The notes beneath the pieces were generated by a model. That model searched no databases, had not been told where the DNA came from, and worked only from the letters and a program-made list of their open reading frames with translations. Shown one piece after another: positions 47,973-57,556 of a stretch of DNA of 64,000 bases (position 1 is the first letter of the stretch; every line of letters starts with the position of its first letter). A program made the translations under genes and the position numbers. This DNA comes from Streptococcus himalayensis (GTDB lineage: Bacteria; Bacillota; Bacilli; Lactobacillales; Streptococcaceae): the NCBI RefSeq assembly GCF_001708305.1, contig NZ_CP016953.1, positions 385,001-449,000 on the forward strand, in the 5' to 3' direction.

Positions 47973-48624
47973 GGAGAGCCTCTCGTAAGGTCACAACTTG
48001 CTGTGCGACATCCCCTTTAAAGACGTAGCTACCTGCCACAAATACATTAGCACCCGCTTCTTTGGCAGCCGTGATTGTATGGTTATCAATCCCTCCATCG
48101 ACCTCAATATCAAAATCCAAGCCCTTTTCTTCTCGCAAAGTAACCAATTGACGAATCTTCACCATGGTCTCTGAAAGAAAAGCTTGCCCGCCAAAGCCTG
48201 GATTAACCGTCATAACCAAGACTTGATCGACCAAATGAAGGACATGCTCAATTGCTGCAATCGGTGTTCCAGGATTCAAGACCACGCAAGGTTTCACCCC
48301 TGCTTGGCGAATTTTTTGAAGAGCTCCGTGAATGTGCGGTGTCGCTTCCACATGAATGCTGATAATATCTGCACCCGCCCGTGCAAATTCCTCAATATGC
48401 TGTTCAGGATTAGACACCATCAAATGGCAATCAAACACCAACTTACTGTGCGGACGCATGGCTCCTACCACACCAGCTCCAAAGCTGATATTCGGCACAA
48501 AATGACCATCCATAATATCAATATGCACATATTCTGCACCACTTGCTTCAATCGTTTTCAGCTCAGATTCAAAATTCGCATAATCTGCACTCAAAATCGA
48601 CGGGGCAATCTTCGATAATCTCAT
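47965..48624 (-). CDS. rpe: Ribulose-phosphate 3-epimerase
   Basis: This TIM-barrel enzyme of the pentose phosphate pathway interconverts ribulose-5-P and xylulose-5-P. The 219-residue product has APSILSADYANFE, the metal-binding HIDIMDGHFVPNISFG, VNPGFGGQ and EVDGGID. It lies 87 bases after rsgA. Confidence 0.96.
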   Translation of the reverse strand: MRLSKIAPSILSADYANFESELKTIEASGAEYVHIDIMDGHFVPNISFGAGVVGAMRPHSKLVFDCHLMVSNPEQHIEEFARAGADIISIHVEATPHIHGALQKIRQAGVKPCVVLNPGTPIAAIEHVLHLVDQVLVMTVNPGFGGQAFLSETMVKIRQLVTLREEKGLDFDIEVDGGIDNHTITAAKEAGANVFVAGSYVFKGDVAQQVVTLREALHD

Positions 48625-48711
48625 CTCATTCTCCTTCTATTTCTGGTTGATTTTCCTATGTTTTTAGAAATTTCTAACCTATCTTCCTCTATGCTTCTAC
48701 AATTTCTATCT

Positions 48712-49590
48712 CTATTTAGGGAATTTCTTTGCCGTTTTCTTAAAGGTTTCGCGACGATTCTCAATCTCACTTAACATTTGCAAGTAATTTTCAAAACGAA
48801 AAGCTGCAATGGCTCCCTCTTCAACAGATGGCTTGACAGCACAAGCTGGCTCATGTGTATGGGTACACGTTCTGAATTTACAAGATTGACTGATTTTTTT
48901 GATTTCTGGGAAGCAAGTATTTAACTCCTCAGCCGTATCCACTTCGTAATCAAGGGAAGAAAATCCAGGGGTGTCCGCAATCTTACCACCATTGAGGTCA
49001 TACAGACTAACAGCCCGAGTTGTATGCCGTCCTCGACCTAAACTTTCAGAGATTTCCCCCGTTTCTAAAGCCAATTCTGGCGCAATCTGATTGAGCAAGG
49101 TTGATTTTCCAACTCCTGTTTGTCCCATGAACACTGTAATTTTGCCCGTCAACAGGGGCAAGAGGTCTGCAACGCTCTTTGCCACATCGTAGCCAACCGC
49201 TCGATACACCGCAAGCGTCTCAGTTAACTCATCTGGATGGGCCAACAAATCCGTCTTACTGATATAAACAATGGGATGAATGTTTTTATGCTCCAAAAGA
49301 ACCAAAAATCGATCCAACAGATTGGCATTGAAATCAGGCTCTTTAGCAGACATGATAACAACTGCCTGGTCGATATTAACAATCGGAGGTCGCACTAGGC
49401 TATTTTTACGCTCATAAATCTTCAAAATATACCCTTCTGACTGCTCCTCCGCTGAAAAATCCACTACATCTCCCACATAGGGAGTCTGCCCTTTCTTGCG
49501 AAAATTCCCACGCGCACGTGTCTGATACAGCTGACCATCGCTCTCAACATAGTAAAAACCAGCCAGAGCCTTCATAATTTTTCCTTGCAA
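48712..49590 (-). CDS. rsgA: Ribosome small-subunit GTPase RsgA
   Basis: RsgA is a circularly permuted GTPase that helps mature the 30S subunit. Motif order is G4 (SKTD), G1 (GQTGVGKST), then G3 (DTPGFSSLD), after an OB fold. A C-terminal zinc site ([14 protein letters not shown]) follows. The start is a TTG at 49590 with AAAGGAG upstream, giving 292 residues and the family N-terminus MQGKI; an ATG five codons later is the alternative. Confidence 0.95.
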   Translation of the reverse strand: MQGKIMKALAGFYYVESDGQLYQTRARGNFRKKGQTPYVGDVVDFSAEEQSEGYILKIYERKNSLVRPPIVNIDQAVVIMSAKEPDFNANLLDRFLVLLEHKNIHPIVYISKTDLLAHPDELTETLAVYRAVGYDVAKSVADLLPLLTGKITVFMGQTGVGKSTLLNQIAPELALETGEISESLGRGRHTTRAVSLYDLNGGKIADTPGFSSLDYEVDTAEELNTCFPEIKKISQSCKFRTCTHTHEPACAVKPSVEEGAIAAFRFENYLQMLSEIENRRETFKKTAKKFPK

Positions 49591-49620
49591 ATCGTCTCCT
49601 TTATTGCGTTACTACTGTTT

Positions 49621-49626
49621 ATTATA
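49621..49626 (-). promoter_or_regulatory. rsgA -10 element (extended)
   Basis: The minus strand reads TGATATAAT about 30 bases before the TTG start. The -35 is weak. Confidence 0.6.
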
Positions 49627-49783
49627 TCAAATTTTCAAGGAAAATGGAGAGAAAATTTGTTTATCATCTGTAAAAATCAAGAACTACGAACCGCAAGCGA
49701 AAATCGCATTTCAATCCTAATCGACCACAGAGGAAAACCTAATGCAGTTCGCATCTGCTTTAACAGACATCATAAACTATCTA

Positions 49784-50122
49784 ATTCTCTATAAAAAGCA
49801 AACTCTGACTAGGTTCCTCAATTGAGCATTGCGGAAGGTGAACGATAAAACTGGCGTAGCCTATGTCCTAAAAACTGCAAGTAGAACTAGAGGTCGGCAA
49901 GGTAACACTCATTTAATTTCAAAAATAGCTGTGCATACATAAAAATATTTTTGCTATGAAATGAAGTGGGTTAAATAAGTCAAATAGGATGCTTTTTTAG
50001 CAAATGAAAAGGACAGTGATAAAAAAGAGGTAGGAAACATCTGAGAAAATGCCAAAATCGCTACCTTTGATTTTCATTGAGTATGAGTTAACGACACCAG
50101 ATTTTGATTTTTGATAAGCATC
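49784..50122. repeat. Composite intergenic repeat, long copy
   Basis: About 340 bp run from ATTCTCTATAAAAAGCAAAC to GATTTTTGATAAGCATCCC, ends related to those at 17.84 and 53.06 kb. Inner text CTAGGTTCCTCAATTGAG and GGTGAACGATAAAACTGGC matches the copy at 17.87 kb. The centre holds unrelated AT-rich sequence and a terminator-like hairpin. No gene is evident in 49591-50277. Confidence 0.7.
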
Positions 50123-50127
50123 CCATT

Positions 50128-50161
50128 ACAAAAAGAGGTGGGAAACAACAGTTCCTACCTC
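50128..50161 (-). terminator. Terminator after ksgA
   Basis: On the minus strand GAGGTAGGAA pairs with TTCCCACCTC around CTGTTGT and is followed by TTTTTG. Confidence 0.8.
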
Positions 50162-50277
50162 CCTATTTTCCAATTAGACTGCTAAGAAAAGGAGTGCTAT
50201 GAACTCTCATTCGCCTAGAAATCAAGGCTCACAGCTCTCTCGCCTACACAAAAGTGATTTTTATCCTACTTTCGTTT

Positions 50278-51153
50278 CTAGCCTAGTCCTTCTTCTTTCA
50301 ACGCATCACTCAGGCGAGCAAAATCTGCCAAAGTAAGAGCCTCACCGCGTACTGATGGCTGTAAACCTGCTGACGCAATCGCTGCTTCCAACTTTTCTTT
50401 AACCCCATCTGCCTTTCCAAAATAACTGGTCAAGTTGTTCCACAAGGTCTTGCGGCGGTGAGTAAAGCTAGCCTTTGCCACCTTGAAAAAGAATTTTTCG
50501 TCCGTCACTGCGACCGCAGGCTCTGGACGTCTGGTCATTTTCAAAATCGCACTATCCACATTCGGTGCTGGTACAAAGACTGTACGCGGCACAATAAAGG
50601 CTACTTTAGCGGTCATATAATACTGCACCGCAATAGACAAGCTGCCATAAGCCTTGGTATTGGCCTCAGCAGAAATTCGATCCGCTACCTCACGTTGCAT
50701 CATCACGACAAATTCGCTAAATGGAATTCCACTTTCAATCAAATGCATCAAAATCGGAGTCGTGATGTAGTAAGGAAGATTGGCCACTACCTTAATCGGT
50801 AAATCAGGATTTTTAAACTGCTTGACATGCTCTGCCAAATCAGTCTTTAAAATATCCTGATTGACCACCGTCACATTGTCAAAATCACGCAGCGTATCCG
50901 CCAAAATCGGCACCAGTCGGTCATCAATTTCAAAAGCCATGACCTCCGCTGCCCGCTCTGCCAAAAATTCCGTCAAGGCTCCAATCCCTGGTCCAATCTC
51001 AATCACATTGACCGACTCATCAATCTCAGCCGTATCTACAATCTTCTGTAAAATATTTGTGTCCGTCAAAAAATTCTGACCAAAAGACTTCTTAAACGTA
51101 AAACCATGACGCTCCAAAATCGCGCGCGTCACACTATAATCTGCAATTCTCAT
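50278..51153 (-). CDS. ksgA: 16S rRNA dimethyladenosine transferase (KsgA/RsmA)
   Basis: KsgA dimethylates two adjacent adenines near the 3' end of 16S rRNA. The S-adenosylmethionine motif [19 protein letters not shown] and the catalytic [10 protein letters not shown] are present. Family members start [17 protein letters not shown], so the ATG at 51153 is chosen (291 residues); a longer frame from 51219 has no family support. Unusually, no Shine-Dalgarno sequence precedes the ATG: the gene begins at the end of a repeated leader module. It lies about 370 bases after rnmV. Confidence 0.95.
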   Translation of the reverse strand: MRIADYSVTRAILERHGFTFKKSFGQNFLTDTNILQKIVDTAEIDESVNVIEIGPGIGALTEFLAERAAEVMAFEIDDRLVPILADTLRDFDNVTVVNQDILKTDLAEHVKQFKNPDLPIKVVANLPYYITTPILMHLIESGIPFSEFVVMMQREVADRISAEANTKAYGSLSIAVQYYMTAKVAFIVPRTVFVPAPNVDSAILKMTRRPEPAVAVTDEKFFFKVAKASFTHRRKTLWNNLTSYFGKADGVKEKLEAAIASAGLQPSVRGEALTLADFARLSDALKEEGLG

Positions 51154-51266
51154 ATAAGATACCAAGGGCGTAAAACGGACAAAGCCAAAATAGGAGTTTT
51201 TGTACGAAGATGCTGGCATCTACAAAAAAACTATCTTTTGGGCACAGGCCGTAGCCCGGGTTCAGT
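51151..51266 (-). repeat. Leader module shared with rpoB (ksgA-proximal copy)
   Basis: Minus-strand order: GAACCCGGGCTACGG, AAAAGATAG, a hairpin (TTTTTGTA-GATGC..GCATC..TACAAAAA), CTCCTATTTTGG, then TTTTACGCCCTTGGTATCTT ending at the ksgA ATG. The copy is near-identical to 51355-51465 over the middle 80 bases. Confidence 0.75.
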
Positions 51267-51354
51267 TCCTTTCTGTTTCTAAAAGTACATACAAACTAAA
51301 AATTGAAAAGCTACTACTTTCTCGACACTTTTAGCTCGTATTCAATTCCTTTCT

Positions 51355-51465
51355 TTAGATAGTAAGCCCATAAAGAGCGAGGCAATAGTAGGAGTTTTTG
51401 TACGGAGATGCTGGCATCTACAAAAAAACTATCTTTTTGGTACTGGCCGTAGCCCGGATTCAGTG
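51355..51465 (-). repeat. Leader module shared with rpoB (ksgA-distal copy)
   Basis: The second tandem copy, with the same hairpin and GAATCCGGGCTACGGCC start, lies about 200 bases upstream of the first. A partial third copy (TAGCTCGTATTCAATTCCTT, about 51332-51350) lies between them. Confidence 0.75.
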
Positions 51466-51520
51466 TCCTGTTATTTCTTTTATCTTTTTCTATTCCTGTA
51501 AAATAAAAGTTACCACTTTC

Positions 51521-52081
51521 TTACTCATACCCCTCCATAACCTTTTCTACTTCCGCCAAAGAAATGCCAAACATCTCAAGGCGTTTCAAAAGTTGCTTGC
51601 CATTGGTATAGCCAATACGGAGCTGTTGCCCAAGGTATTCCCTGCGCTTGCGACTATCTAAGCCTGCAAGAAAGCCGAAACGAATCAAGTCACTCCGTGT
51701 GATGTCAAAACGAGATTTTTCCTCCGCTACACCCAGCACCTGTGAGAGTGCCCGATCCAAATCCTCAAAAGCAGCATGTTCAATCCCGAGCGATCTTCCC
51801 TTGGTTTTAGAACTGGGAGCTGCCTCATCTCGATTTAAAAAAGCATGCTTGGCACTTGGAACAGCTGCCATGATGATCTTTCGAATCCGCTCCCCATTAA
51901 AGTCCGGATCTGTAAAAACAATCACCCCATGTAGATCATTCAAGCGCTTGATCCGCTCAAGATCCTCCTGCGAAATGGCCGACCCTCTTGTTTCATAGGT
52001 TTCTACTTCGTAAAACCGTTTGAGATTAGCCGTATCATCTCGACCTTCGACTACGATAATTTCTGCTATTTTCCGCTTCAT
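51521..52081 (-). CDS. rnmV: Ribonuclease M5
   Basis: RNase M5 completes maturation of 5S rRNA. The 186-residue product has the TOPRIM glutamate in EIIVVEGRDDTANLK and the DPDFNGERIRK aspartate pair. It starts one base after tatD, and ksgA follows, the usual Firmicute order. Confidence 0.95.
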   Translation of the reverse strand: MKRKIAEIIVVEGRDDTANLKRFYEVETYETRGSAISQEDLERIKRLNDLHGVIVFTDPDFNGERIRKIIMAAVPSAKHAFLNRDEAAPSSKTKGRSLGIEHAAFEDLDRALSQVLGVAEEKSRFDITRSDLIRFGFLAGLDSRKRREYLGQQLRIGYTNGKQLLKRLEMFGISLAEVEKVMEGYE

Positions 52082-52082
52082 A

Positions 52083-52859
52083 TCAGTCTTTTAACCCAAA
52101 CAGCTCTTGTGCATTAGCATAAGTCCTACTTGCGACTTCTTCCACAGACAAGCTACGGAGCTCTGCAATTTTCTCCACCACATAGCGGGTATAGGCTGTA
52201 CGATTTTCCTTCCCACGCTTGGGAACAGGAGCTAGATACGGTGCGTCTGTTTCCACTAAAATCTTATCAAGTGGTAAATGAAGGGCAGCTTCTTGGATGT
52301 CTAGGGCCTTCTTAAAGGTAACAACTCCTGAAAAAGAAATTGTCATCCCAAGCTCGATAAACCGCTCTGCCATTTCCAAAGAACCAGAGTAAGAATGCAT
52401 AATCCCACCACGAGGACCTACCCCCTCACTCTTGATGATGGCATAAGTATCCTCCAAAGCATCCCGAGTATGGACAACAAAGGGAAGGTCTACTTCTTTG
52501 GCTAAGACAATCTGCCGGCGGAACACCTGCTCCTGCACCTCTTTAGACGCTGTCATCCAATGGTAATCCAAGCCAATCTCACCCAGGGCAATGACTTTTT
52601 CATGAGTAAGACGCTCTCGCAAAAACTGCTCCACTTCATCCGTGTAACTGGCAGCTTCTGTCGGATGCCAACCAATGGTTGCATAGACCTGCTCATAGCG
52701 CTCTGCCAAGTCTAGGGCACGTTCAATCGTCGGCCGATCAAACCCCACTACATTCATTCGTGTCACACCCATTTCTTTGGCTAAGGCCAATTCTTCCTCA
52801 ATACGCCCTTCAAACTCTTCCACATTTAAGTGGGTATGGGTGTCAAAAATCTGAATCAT
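52083..52859 (-). CDS. tatD: TatD-family metal-dependent deoxyribonuclease
   Basis: The 258-residue amidohydrolase-fold enzyme has IFDTHTHLNVEEFEG, ALGEIGLDYHW and LVETDAPYLAPVPKRG, with the conserved metal ligands. It is coupled to rnmV. Its substrate in the cell is not certain; E. coli TatD is a 3'-5' exonuclease. Confidence 0.94.
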   Translation of the reverse strand: MIQIFDTHTHLNVEEFEGRIEEELALAKEMGVTRMNVVGFDRPTIERALDLAERYEQVYATIGWHPTEAASYTDEVEQFLRERLTHEKVIALGEIGLDYHWMTASKEVQEQVFRRQIVLAKEVDLPFVVHTRDALEDTYAIIKSEGVGPRGGIMHSYSGSLEMAERFIELGMTISFSGVVTFKKALDIQEAALHLPLDKILVETDAPYLAPVPKRGKENRTAYTRYVVEKIAELRSLSVEEVASRTYANAQELFGLKD

Positions 52860-53063
52860 CTTTTTCTCCTATAATTTTGGTAGTTACCCAATCATATTCT
52901 TTCTTCTTTTTGCTATTTTCTGAGATCATGCGAGCACAATCTGCAACCGTCATTGTTAATCCTCGGTCGAAAAAATATCGTTTTAGGCTCACTTCTTTCG
53001 CGGTTTCTCTAAGATATAACTGATAGCAAATACTAACAAAATGATGATTTCGATGAACTAGTG

Positions 53064-53453
53064 ATACTCTATCAAAATCACAATCTGACTAGGAGGCTGA
53101 GACAAAAGTGTCAAATCTTGCTTCTTTTATAGCTTTAACAGTTTGACGCATATCAATAGTCAGGGGAGTGACGATTGATACCTGAGCTTAGAAATTCGAA
53201 AGCGAGGATTATCTGGTTTTTAAAACGTTGATAAATCAACATTCTAGTAGAAGAGGCTAGCGAATATTTCGCTAGCTCTATTTCCAACCTTGCGGGGGGT
53301 GGGGCTAAACTAATCCAGACATAAAGAAGTGAGGTAAATCGATTTCTTCGAAATCACGATTGAGACCCACTCCCATTTCCAACCTTCAACAGTCCGCTGG
53401 ACTGTTGAAGCAAAGCAAGTTAGCAACGTCAGATTTTGAATGTTGACGAGTAT
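53064..53453. repeat. Composite intergenic repeat, full copy with terminal inverted repeats
   Basis: The left end ATACTCTATCAAAATC continuing to ACAATCTGAC is mirrored at the right end by GTCAGATTTTGAATGTTGAC and GAGTAT, a terminal inverted repeat of about 26 bp. Inner blocks are shared with copies at 17.9, 24.5 and 60.2 kb. At 390 bp it is the best-defined member. No gene is seen in 52860-53540. Confidence 0.75.
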
Positions 53454-53494
53454 GAAACCCGCAAACTCATTTGTTCTATTATACCGTTTTTACG

Positions 53495-53530
53495 ACAAAA
53501 AAACCAACAGACTCGAGTTTCTGCTGGCTT
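53495..53530 (-). terminator. Terminator after rpmH
   Basis: CCAGCAGA and TCTGTTGG pair on the minus strand and are followed by TTTTTTT. Confidence 0.88.
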
Positions 53531-53542
53531 TTTATCATTTTA

Positions 53543-53680
53543 TTATGCCACTGCAAGCACTTTGCGTCCTTTACGACGACGAGCTGCTAACACGCGACGG
53601 CCGTTTTTAGTTGACATACGGTTACGGAATCCGTGTTTACGTGCGCGACGGATTTTACTTGGTTGAAAAGTACGTTTCAC
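53543..53680 (-). CDS. rpmH: Ribosomal protein L34
   Basis: The 45-residue, arginine-rich product starts [20 protein letters not shown] and ends in [12 protein letters not shown]. It starts at GTG (53680) with GAGGAGG nine bases upstream. It has its own promoter and terminator. Confidence 0.96.
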   Translation of the reverse strand: MKRTFQPSKIRRARKHGFRNRMSTKNGRRVLAARRRKGRKVLAVA

Positions 53681-53753
53681 GATGAATACCTCCTCATAGA
53701 TTTTGTATTCGTTTAGCCGGCTAGTTTTGATCAGTTACTAAACATACCTAACT

Positions 53754-53782
53754 ATTCTATCTGATTCTTTGAGCTTTGTCAA
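53754..53782 (-). promoter_or_regulatory. rpmH promoter
   Basis: TTGACA (53777-53782) and TAGAAT (53754-53759) are spaced by 17 bp, directly after the carbonic anhydrase gene. The leader contains GTTTAG...CTAAAC, a possible hairpin. Confidence 0.9.
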
Positions 53783-53785
53783 TAG

Positions 53786-54298
53786 CTAGGCCTGTAATTT
53801 TTCAGCTTTCACTTCTGTCATGCGACCTGTATCCACATCATAGACCGCACCAGAGATGATAATATCCTCTGGAATCAAAGGAGATTGCCGCAACAAATTC
53901 ATATCCTCACGGACACTCTCTTCCACATCAGTAAAGGGCAAAAAGTCCTGATGAGATACATCCACGCCTAAAATTTCCTGCAAATCCGCTTGAAAAGCCT
54001 CATTGGTGAAGGTCTGAGCACCGCAATCCGTATGATGTAGCACCACAATTTCCCGAGTGCCTAATTGTTGCTGGGAAATGACCAGCGAGCGAATCATATC
54101 ATCGGTCACACGACCCCCAGCATTCCGCAAAATATGGGCATCTCCAAGTGCCAATCCCAAGGCTTGTGCTACGTGCAAACGTGAGTCCATACAAGTCACA
54201 ATCGCTACCCTGGTCTTTGGCTTCAAGGGCAAATGATAGGTCCCATGCAAATCCACATAAGCCTGATTGGCTTTCATAAACTGTTGAAAATAAGACAT
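53786..54298 (-). CDS. Beta-class carbonic anhydrase
   Basis: The 170-residue enzyme hydrates carbon dioxide to bicarbonate. Zinc ligands are visible in CMDSRL and HHTDCG. The start at 54298 (MSYFQQFMKANQAYVDLHG) has AAAGGAG upstream. It stands alone between rpmH and an AIM24-like gene. Confidence 0.93.
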   Translation of the reverse strand: MSYFQQFMKANQAYVDLHGTYHLPLKPKTRVAIVTCMDSRLHVAQALGLALGDAHILRNAGGRVTDDMIRSLVISQQQLGTREIVVLHHTDCGAQTFTNEAFQADLQEILGVDVSHQDFLPFTDVEESVREDMNLLRQSPLIPEDIIISGAVYDVDTGRMTEVKAEKLQA

Positions 54299-54469
54299 GA
54301 AAACTCCTTTCGTGAAAATCACCTAAGTCTCTTTTCATACTAGACTATCATTTTAAACGATATTTGTCAGGCACGAAAACCCATTTCAAAAAAAGGCTCG
54401 GTTATTCCGAATTTTTTCGGCTGTTTAACAGAGAACATTTCGACTGCCGTCAAGTTACATGACCTTTTT

Positions 54470-55180
54470 CTATCCGTTCTTTGGCAATAAGTCACTCAAG
54501 ACATGGGCGAAGGTTTCGATATTCAAACTTTGTACATAAATATCACCTGTTCCTGTAAAGGTATTCACCACACCTTCACCTGTCCCCACGGATTGCCAAA
54601 AGCCTTTTTCTAGGTGAACATGATAGTCCAAATCACTGCTCCACGCTACGACATGGGCATTGTCAATGGTCATTTCTTGATCGTGAAGCTCTATTTTTTT
54701 AATGGAGCCAAAGGCATTCACCAAGAGCGTTCCTTCACCTTCAGTAGTCATGACGAAAAATCCGCCTTGTCCGCCAAAGAGGGCACGTCCTACCGACTGG
54801 CGTTTCATGGTGTAAAAGGCTGATCCATCTAAGGCTAAAAAGGCACCGTCATTCAGGCAATATTGCTTTTCACCAAGGTAGAGGGGCATGACCTGTCCTG
54901 GAAGATTGGGAGCAAGAGCCAAACGGCCGTCATCTGCGTCAGAAATAGCCTGTGTGATAAAGGTACTTTCGCCCGATACCATCGACCGACCAACAGCTTT
55001 GACAAGTTTTCCAAGTCCAGACCCCTTAGCATTGAGCTTGGTGCTTAATTGGACACTAGGGGTATGGTAAACCATGCTTCCACGCTGGATATAGGCTGAT
55101 TCTCCTCGTTCCAGTTCAATTTCCACCAAGGGAAACTGCATCGTGCTGTCTAGTTGAAATTTCATGCGATTATCTGCCAT
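54470..55180 (-). CDS. TIGR00266/AIM24-like protein
   Basis: The 236-residue protein has the beta-helical pattern of the AIM24 family (LERGESAYIQRGSMVYHT, GEGTLLVNAFGSIKKIEL, VVNTFTGTGDIYVQSLN). No signal peptide or membrane segment is present. Members are widespread and poorly characterised. It is monocistronic, with about 200 bases of plain intergenic DNA on each side. Confidence 0.88.
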   Translation of the reverse strand: MADNRMKFQLDSTMQFPLVEIELERGESAYIQRGSMVYHTPSVQLSTKLNAKGSGLGKLVKAVGRSMVSGESTFITQAISDADDGRLALAPNLPGQVMPLYLGEKQYCLNDGAFLALDGSAFYTMKRQSVGRALFGGQGGFFVMTTEGEGTLLVNAFGSIKKIELHDQEMTIDNAHVVAWSSDLDYHVHLEKGFWQSVGTGEGVVNTFTGTGDIYVQSLNIETFAHVLSDLLPKNG

Positions 55181-55379
55181 ATTCTGACTCCTTTATTGTT
55201 TGTTCGCTGTACGCGATTGAATACTTGCTATCTGAGCTAGCTTAGGGGAAATCAAGTGAGTTTTACTGCTTTATTAAGCTCTGCCCTTTTAAATTTGACC
55301 TTATTACCTGACATAGAAAAAATATATCTTTCTTGCTTGATTTTCATATATAAGCAGCGGACTTGTCTGTCTTCCCAGT

Positions 55380-56741
55380 CTAACCGAATACTTTCTTGAG
55401 CACTTCGCCAATGGTTGTCACGCCAATGACTTCGATTTCTTGAGGGATTTGTAAGCCTATAAGGGAATTTTTTGGAGCATAAAGCCTAGTAAAGCCCAGC
55501 TTAGCCGCTTCATTGATTCGTTGTTCAATGCGGTTGACACGGCGAATTTCACCAGTCAAGCCGATTTCACCGATAAAACATTCCTGGGGATTGGTTGGCT
55601 TATCCTTGTAGCTAGAAGCAATCGCAACCGCAACCGCCAAATCAATTGCCGGCTCATCTAACTTGACACCCCCAGCAGACTTGAGATAGGCGTCTTGGTT
55701 TTGGAGCAATAAACCAGCCCGTTTTTCCAAAACCGCCATGATGAGACTAGCCCGATTAAAATCAAGCCCTGTCGTCGTACGCTTGGCATTGCCAAACATG
55801 GTCGGTGTCACCAAGGCTTGGACTTCTGCTAAAATAGGACGCGTCCCTTCCATGGTCACGACAATACTGCTGCCAGTCGCTCCATCCAAGCGTTCTTCCA
55901 AAAAGACTTGACTGGGATTGAGCACCTCAACTAAGCCTGCTGACTGCATTTCAAAAATGCCGATTTCATTGGTAGAGCCAAAACGATTTTTGACAGCCCG
56001 CAAGATACGGAAGGTATGCTGACGCTCCCCCTCAAAATAGAGCACGGTATCCACCATGTGCTCTAGCATCCGAGGACCTGCAAGCGTGCCTTCCTTGGTC
56101 ACATGCCCCACAACAAAGGTCGCAATATTGTTGGTCTTTGCAATCTGCATCAGCTCCGCCGTCACTTCTCTGACCTGACTGACCGACCCTTGAACACTTG
56201 AAATCTCTGGGCTCATAATGGTCTGGATAGAGTCAATAATCAGAAAATCAGGCTGAATCTTCTCAATCTCTGTCCGAATACTCTGCATATTGGTCTCAGC
56301 ATAGAGATAAAATTCACTGTCAATATCTCCCAAACGCTCTGCTCGCAATTTAATCTGCTCTGCCGATTCCTCACCACTAACATACAGAACCGTCCCTTTT
56401 TGCGATAGCTGGGTTGATACTTGCAAAAGGAGAGTTGATTTCCCAATCCCTGGGTCCCCCCCTATCAGAACGAGGCTCCCTGGCACAACTCCTCCCCCCA
56501 AGACACGATTGAACTCCTCCATATCTGTCTTGGTACGGCTCACATGACTAGAGGTCACCTCCGCCAACTTCATCGGACGCGTCTTCTCACCTGTCAAGGA
56601 CACACGCGCATGCTTGACCTCTGCGACCTCGACTTCCTCGACAAAGGAAGACCAAGATCCACAGTTGGGACAGCGACCCAGATATTTAGGGGAATGATAC
56701 TCACAATTTTGGCAAATAAAGGTTGTCTTTTTCTTGGCCAT
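55380..56741 (-). CDS. radA: DNA repair protein RadA
   Basis: RadA is a RecA-like ATPase and helicase that helps branch migration, and it is needed for transformation in pneumococcus. The 453-residue product has an N-terminal zinc finger ([18 protein letters not shown]), Walker [11 protein letters not shown], the KNRFG motif and a C-terminal Lon-like domain. It lies two bases after dut. Confidence 0.96.
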   Translation of the reverse strand: MAKKKTTFICQNCEYHSPKYLGRCPNCGSWSSFVEEVEVAEVKHARVSLTGEKTRPMKLAEVTSSHVSRTKTDMEEFNRVLGGGVVPGSLVLIGGDPGIGKSTLLLQVSTQLSQKGTVLYVSGEESAEQIKLRAERLGDIDSEFYLYAETNMQSIRTEIEKIQPDFLIIDSIQTIMSPEISSVQGSVSQVREVTAELMQIAKTNNIATFVVGHVTKEGTLAGPRMLEHMVDTVLYFEGERQHTFRILRAVKNRFGSTNEIGIFEMQSAGLVEVLNPSQVFLEERLDGATGSSIVVTMEGTRPILAEVQALVTPTMFGNAKRTTTGLDFNRASLIMAVLEKRAGLLLQNQDAYLKSAGGVKLDEPAIDLAVAVAIASSYKDKPTNPQECFIGEIGLTGEIRRVNRIEQRINEAAKLGFTRLYAPKNSLIGLQIPQEIEVIGVTTIGEVLKKVFG

Positions 56742-56743
56742 GC

Positions 56744-57187
56744 TTAATTCCCCGTTGAGCCAAAGCCACCTGTACGTGTGCCAGTTGCTTCATCCCCATC
56801 TGCCAGCAAAAAAGGTGCAAATACCGCTTGGACAATCCGCTCACCAACTTCAAGCACCACAGTCCTATCCGTGATATTTTGCATTTGAGCAAAAATGTGA
56901 CCTTCATTGCCCGGATTTCCATAGTAATCCCCGTCAATCACACCGACCGAGTTAATCAAGACCAAGCCTTTCTTGCGAGGATTGGACGAACGGTCATAGA
57001 GATACAGAACTTCCCCAGCCTGCATATAGGCTTTCACACCTGTCGGCACCAGCTTAATCTCACCAGGGGCAATCTCCACACGCTCCGCCACTTTCAAGTC
57101 ATAACCTGCCGCATGGGCTGTTTCCCGCTTGGGCAGTAAGTTTTCATCTGTAAATTGCGATACCAATTCAAAACCACGTTGTTTCAT
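56744..57187 (-). CDS. dut: dUTP diphosphatase
   Basis: This trimeric dUTPase (147 residues) keeps uracil out of DNA. Motifs [31 protein letters not shown] and the C-terminal [10 protein letters not shown] are present. It is coupled to radA. Two small RNA genes lie upstream of it. Confidence 0.95.
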   Translation of the reverse strand: MKQRGFELVSQFTDENLLPKRETAHAAGYDLKVAERVEIAPGEIKLVPTGVKAYMQAGEVLYLYDRSSNPRKKGLVLINSVGVIDGDYYGNPGNEGHIFAQMQNITDRTVVLEVGERIVQAVFAPFLLADGDEATGTRTGGFGSTGN

Positions 57188-57275
57188 GTCTATCTCCTAT
57201 CTATTCTCATTCCTATTATACTATATATTCGGCAAAAAAGGAGTGAGAATCACATCACCACTCACTTCTCCAAAG

Positions 57276-57372
57276 CAAAATAAAGGGCTGGAAATTTCCA
57301 ACCCTCAATTAGGAGATTTATGATGAAAAAAGTTAGGATGTATCAAATAAAATTAGGAGGCTTTCATTTGAT
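57276..57372 (-). ncRNA. csRNA-like small RNA (promoter-distal copy)
   Basis: On the minus strand the predicted RNA of about 97 nt starts with a hairpin closed by ATCAAAT and ATTTGAT (57372-57342), with CCTCCTAA in the loop, complementary to Shine-Dalgarno sequences. A single-stranded part follows with TCATCATAAATCTCCTAA, which could pair with a ribosome-binding site plus AUG. It ends in a terminator, GGGTTGGAAATTTCCAGCCC then TTTATTTT. This is the layout of the CiaR-controlled csRNAs known in streptococci. Confidence 0.8.
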
Positions 57373-57378
57373 AGATCT

Positions 57379-57411
57379 AGTATAAACTTTCTCTCTTAAA
57401 GAAACCTGAAA
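57379..57411 (-). promoter_or_regulatory. CiaR-like box and -10 of the distal csRNA
   Basis: TTTCAG-N5-TTTAAG (57411-57395) is followed after 10 bases by TATACT (57384-57379). The CiaR site is a TTTAAG direct repeat with a 5-base spacer at this distance from the -10. Confidence 0.78.
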
Positions 57412-57452
57412 GTAGAAATCTATATTTTCATAACATTTCCATGACGCTATTA

Positions 57453-57550
57453 CAAAAAACAAAAGCCAGACATGTGCCCAGCTTTTGTTCGGAGATTATT
57501 ATGAAAAATTTAGGATGTTATCAAATAAAATTAGGAGGTTTTCATTTGAT
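57453..57550 (-). ncRNA. csRNA-like small RNA (promoter-proximal copy)
   Basis: This copy has the same architecture: ATCAAAT/ATTTGAT hairpin with AACCTCCTAA in the loop, a linker with CATCCTAA and TCATAATAATCTCC, and a terminator stem AACAAAAGC/GCTTTTGTT followed by TTTT. The predicted length is about 98 nt. It is clearly a duplicate of the RNA at 57276-57372, with changes mainly in the terminator stem. The two lie in the same direction, about 40 bases apart. Confidence 0.8.
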
Positions 57551-57556
57551 GAGTCT

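Noticed and set aside
49585..49794. Plus-strand frame of 69 codons upstream of rsgA
   Set aside because: It covers the rsgA promoter on the other strand, has no ribosome-binding site, and its end runs into a repeat. A decayed gene tail is possible but unsupported.
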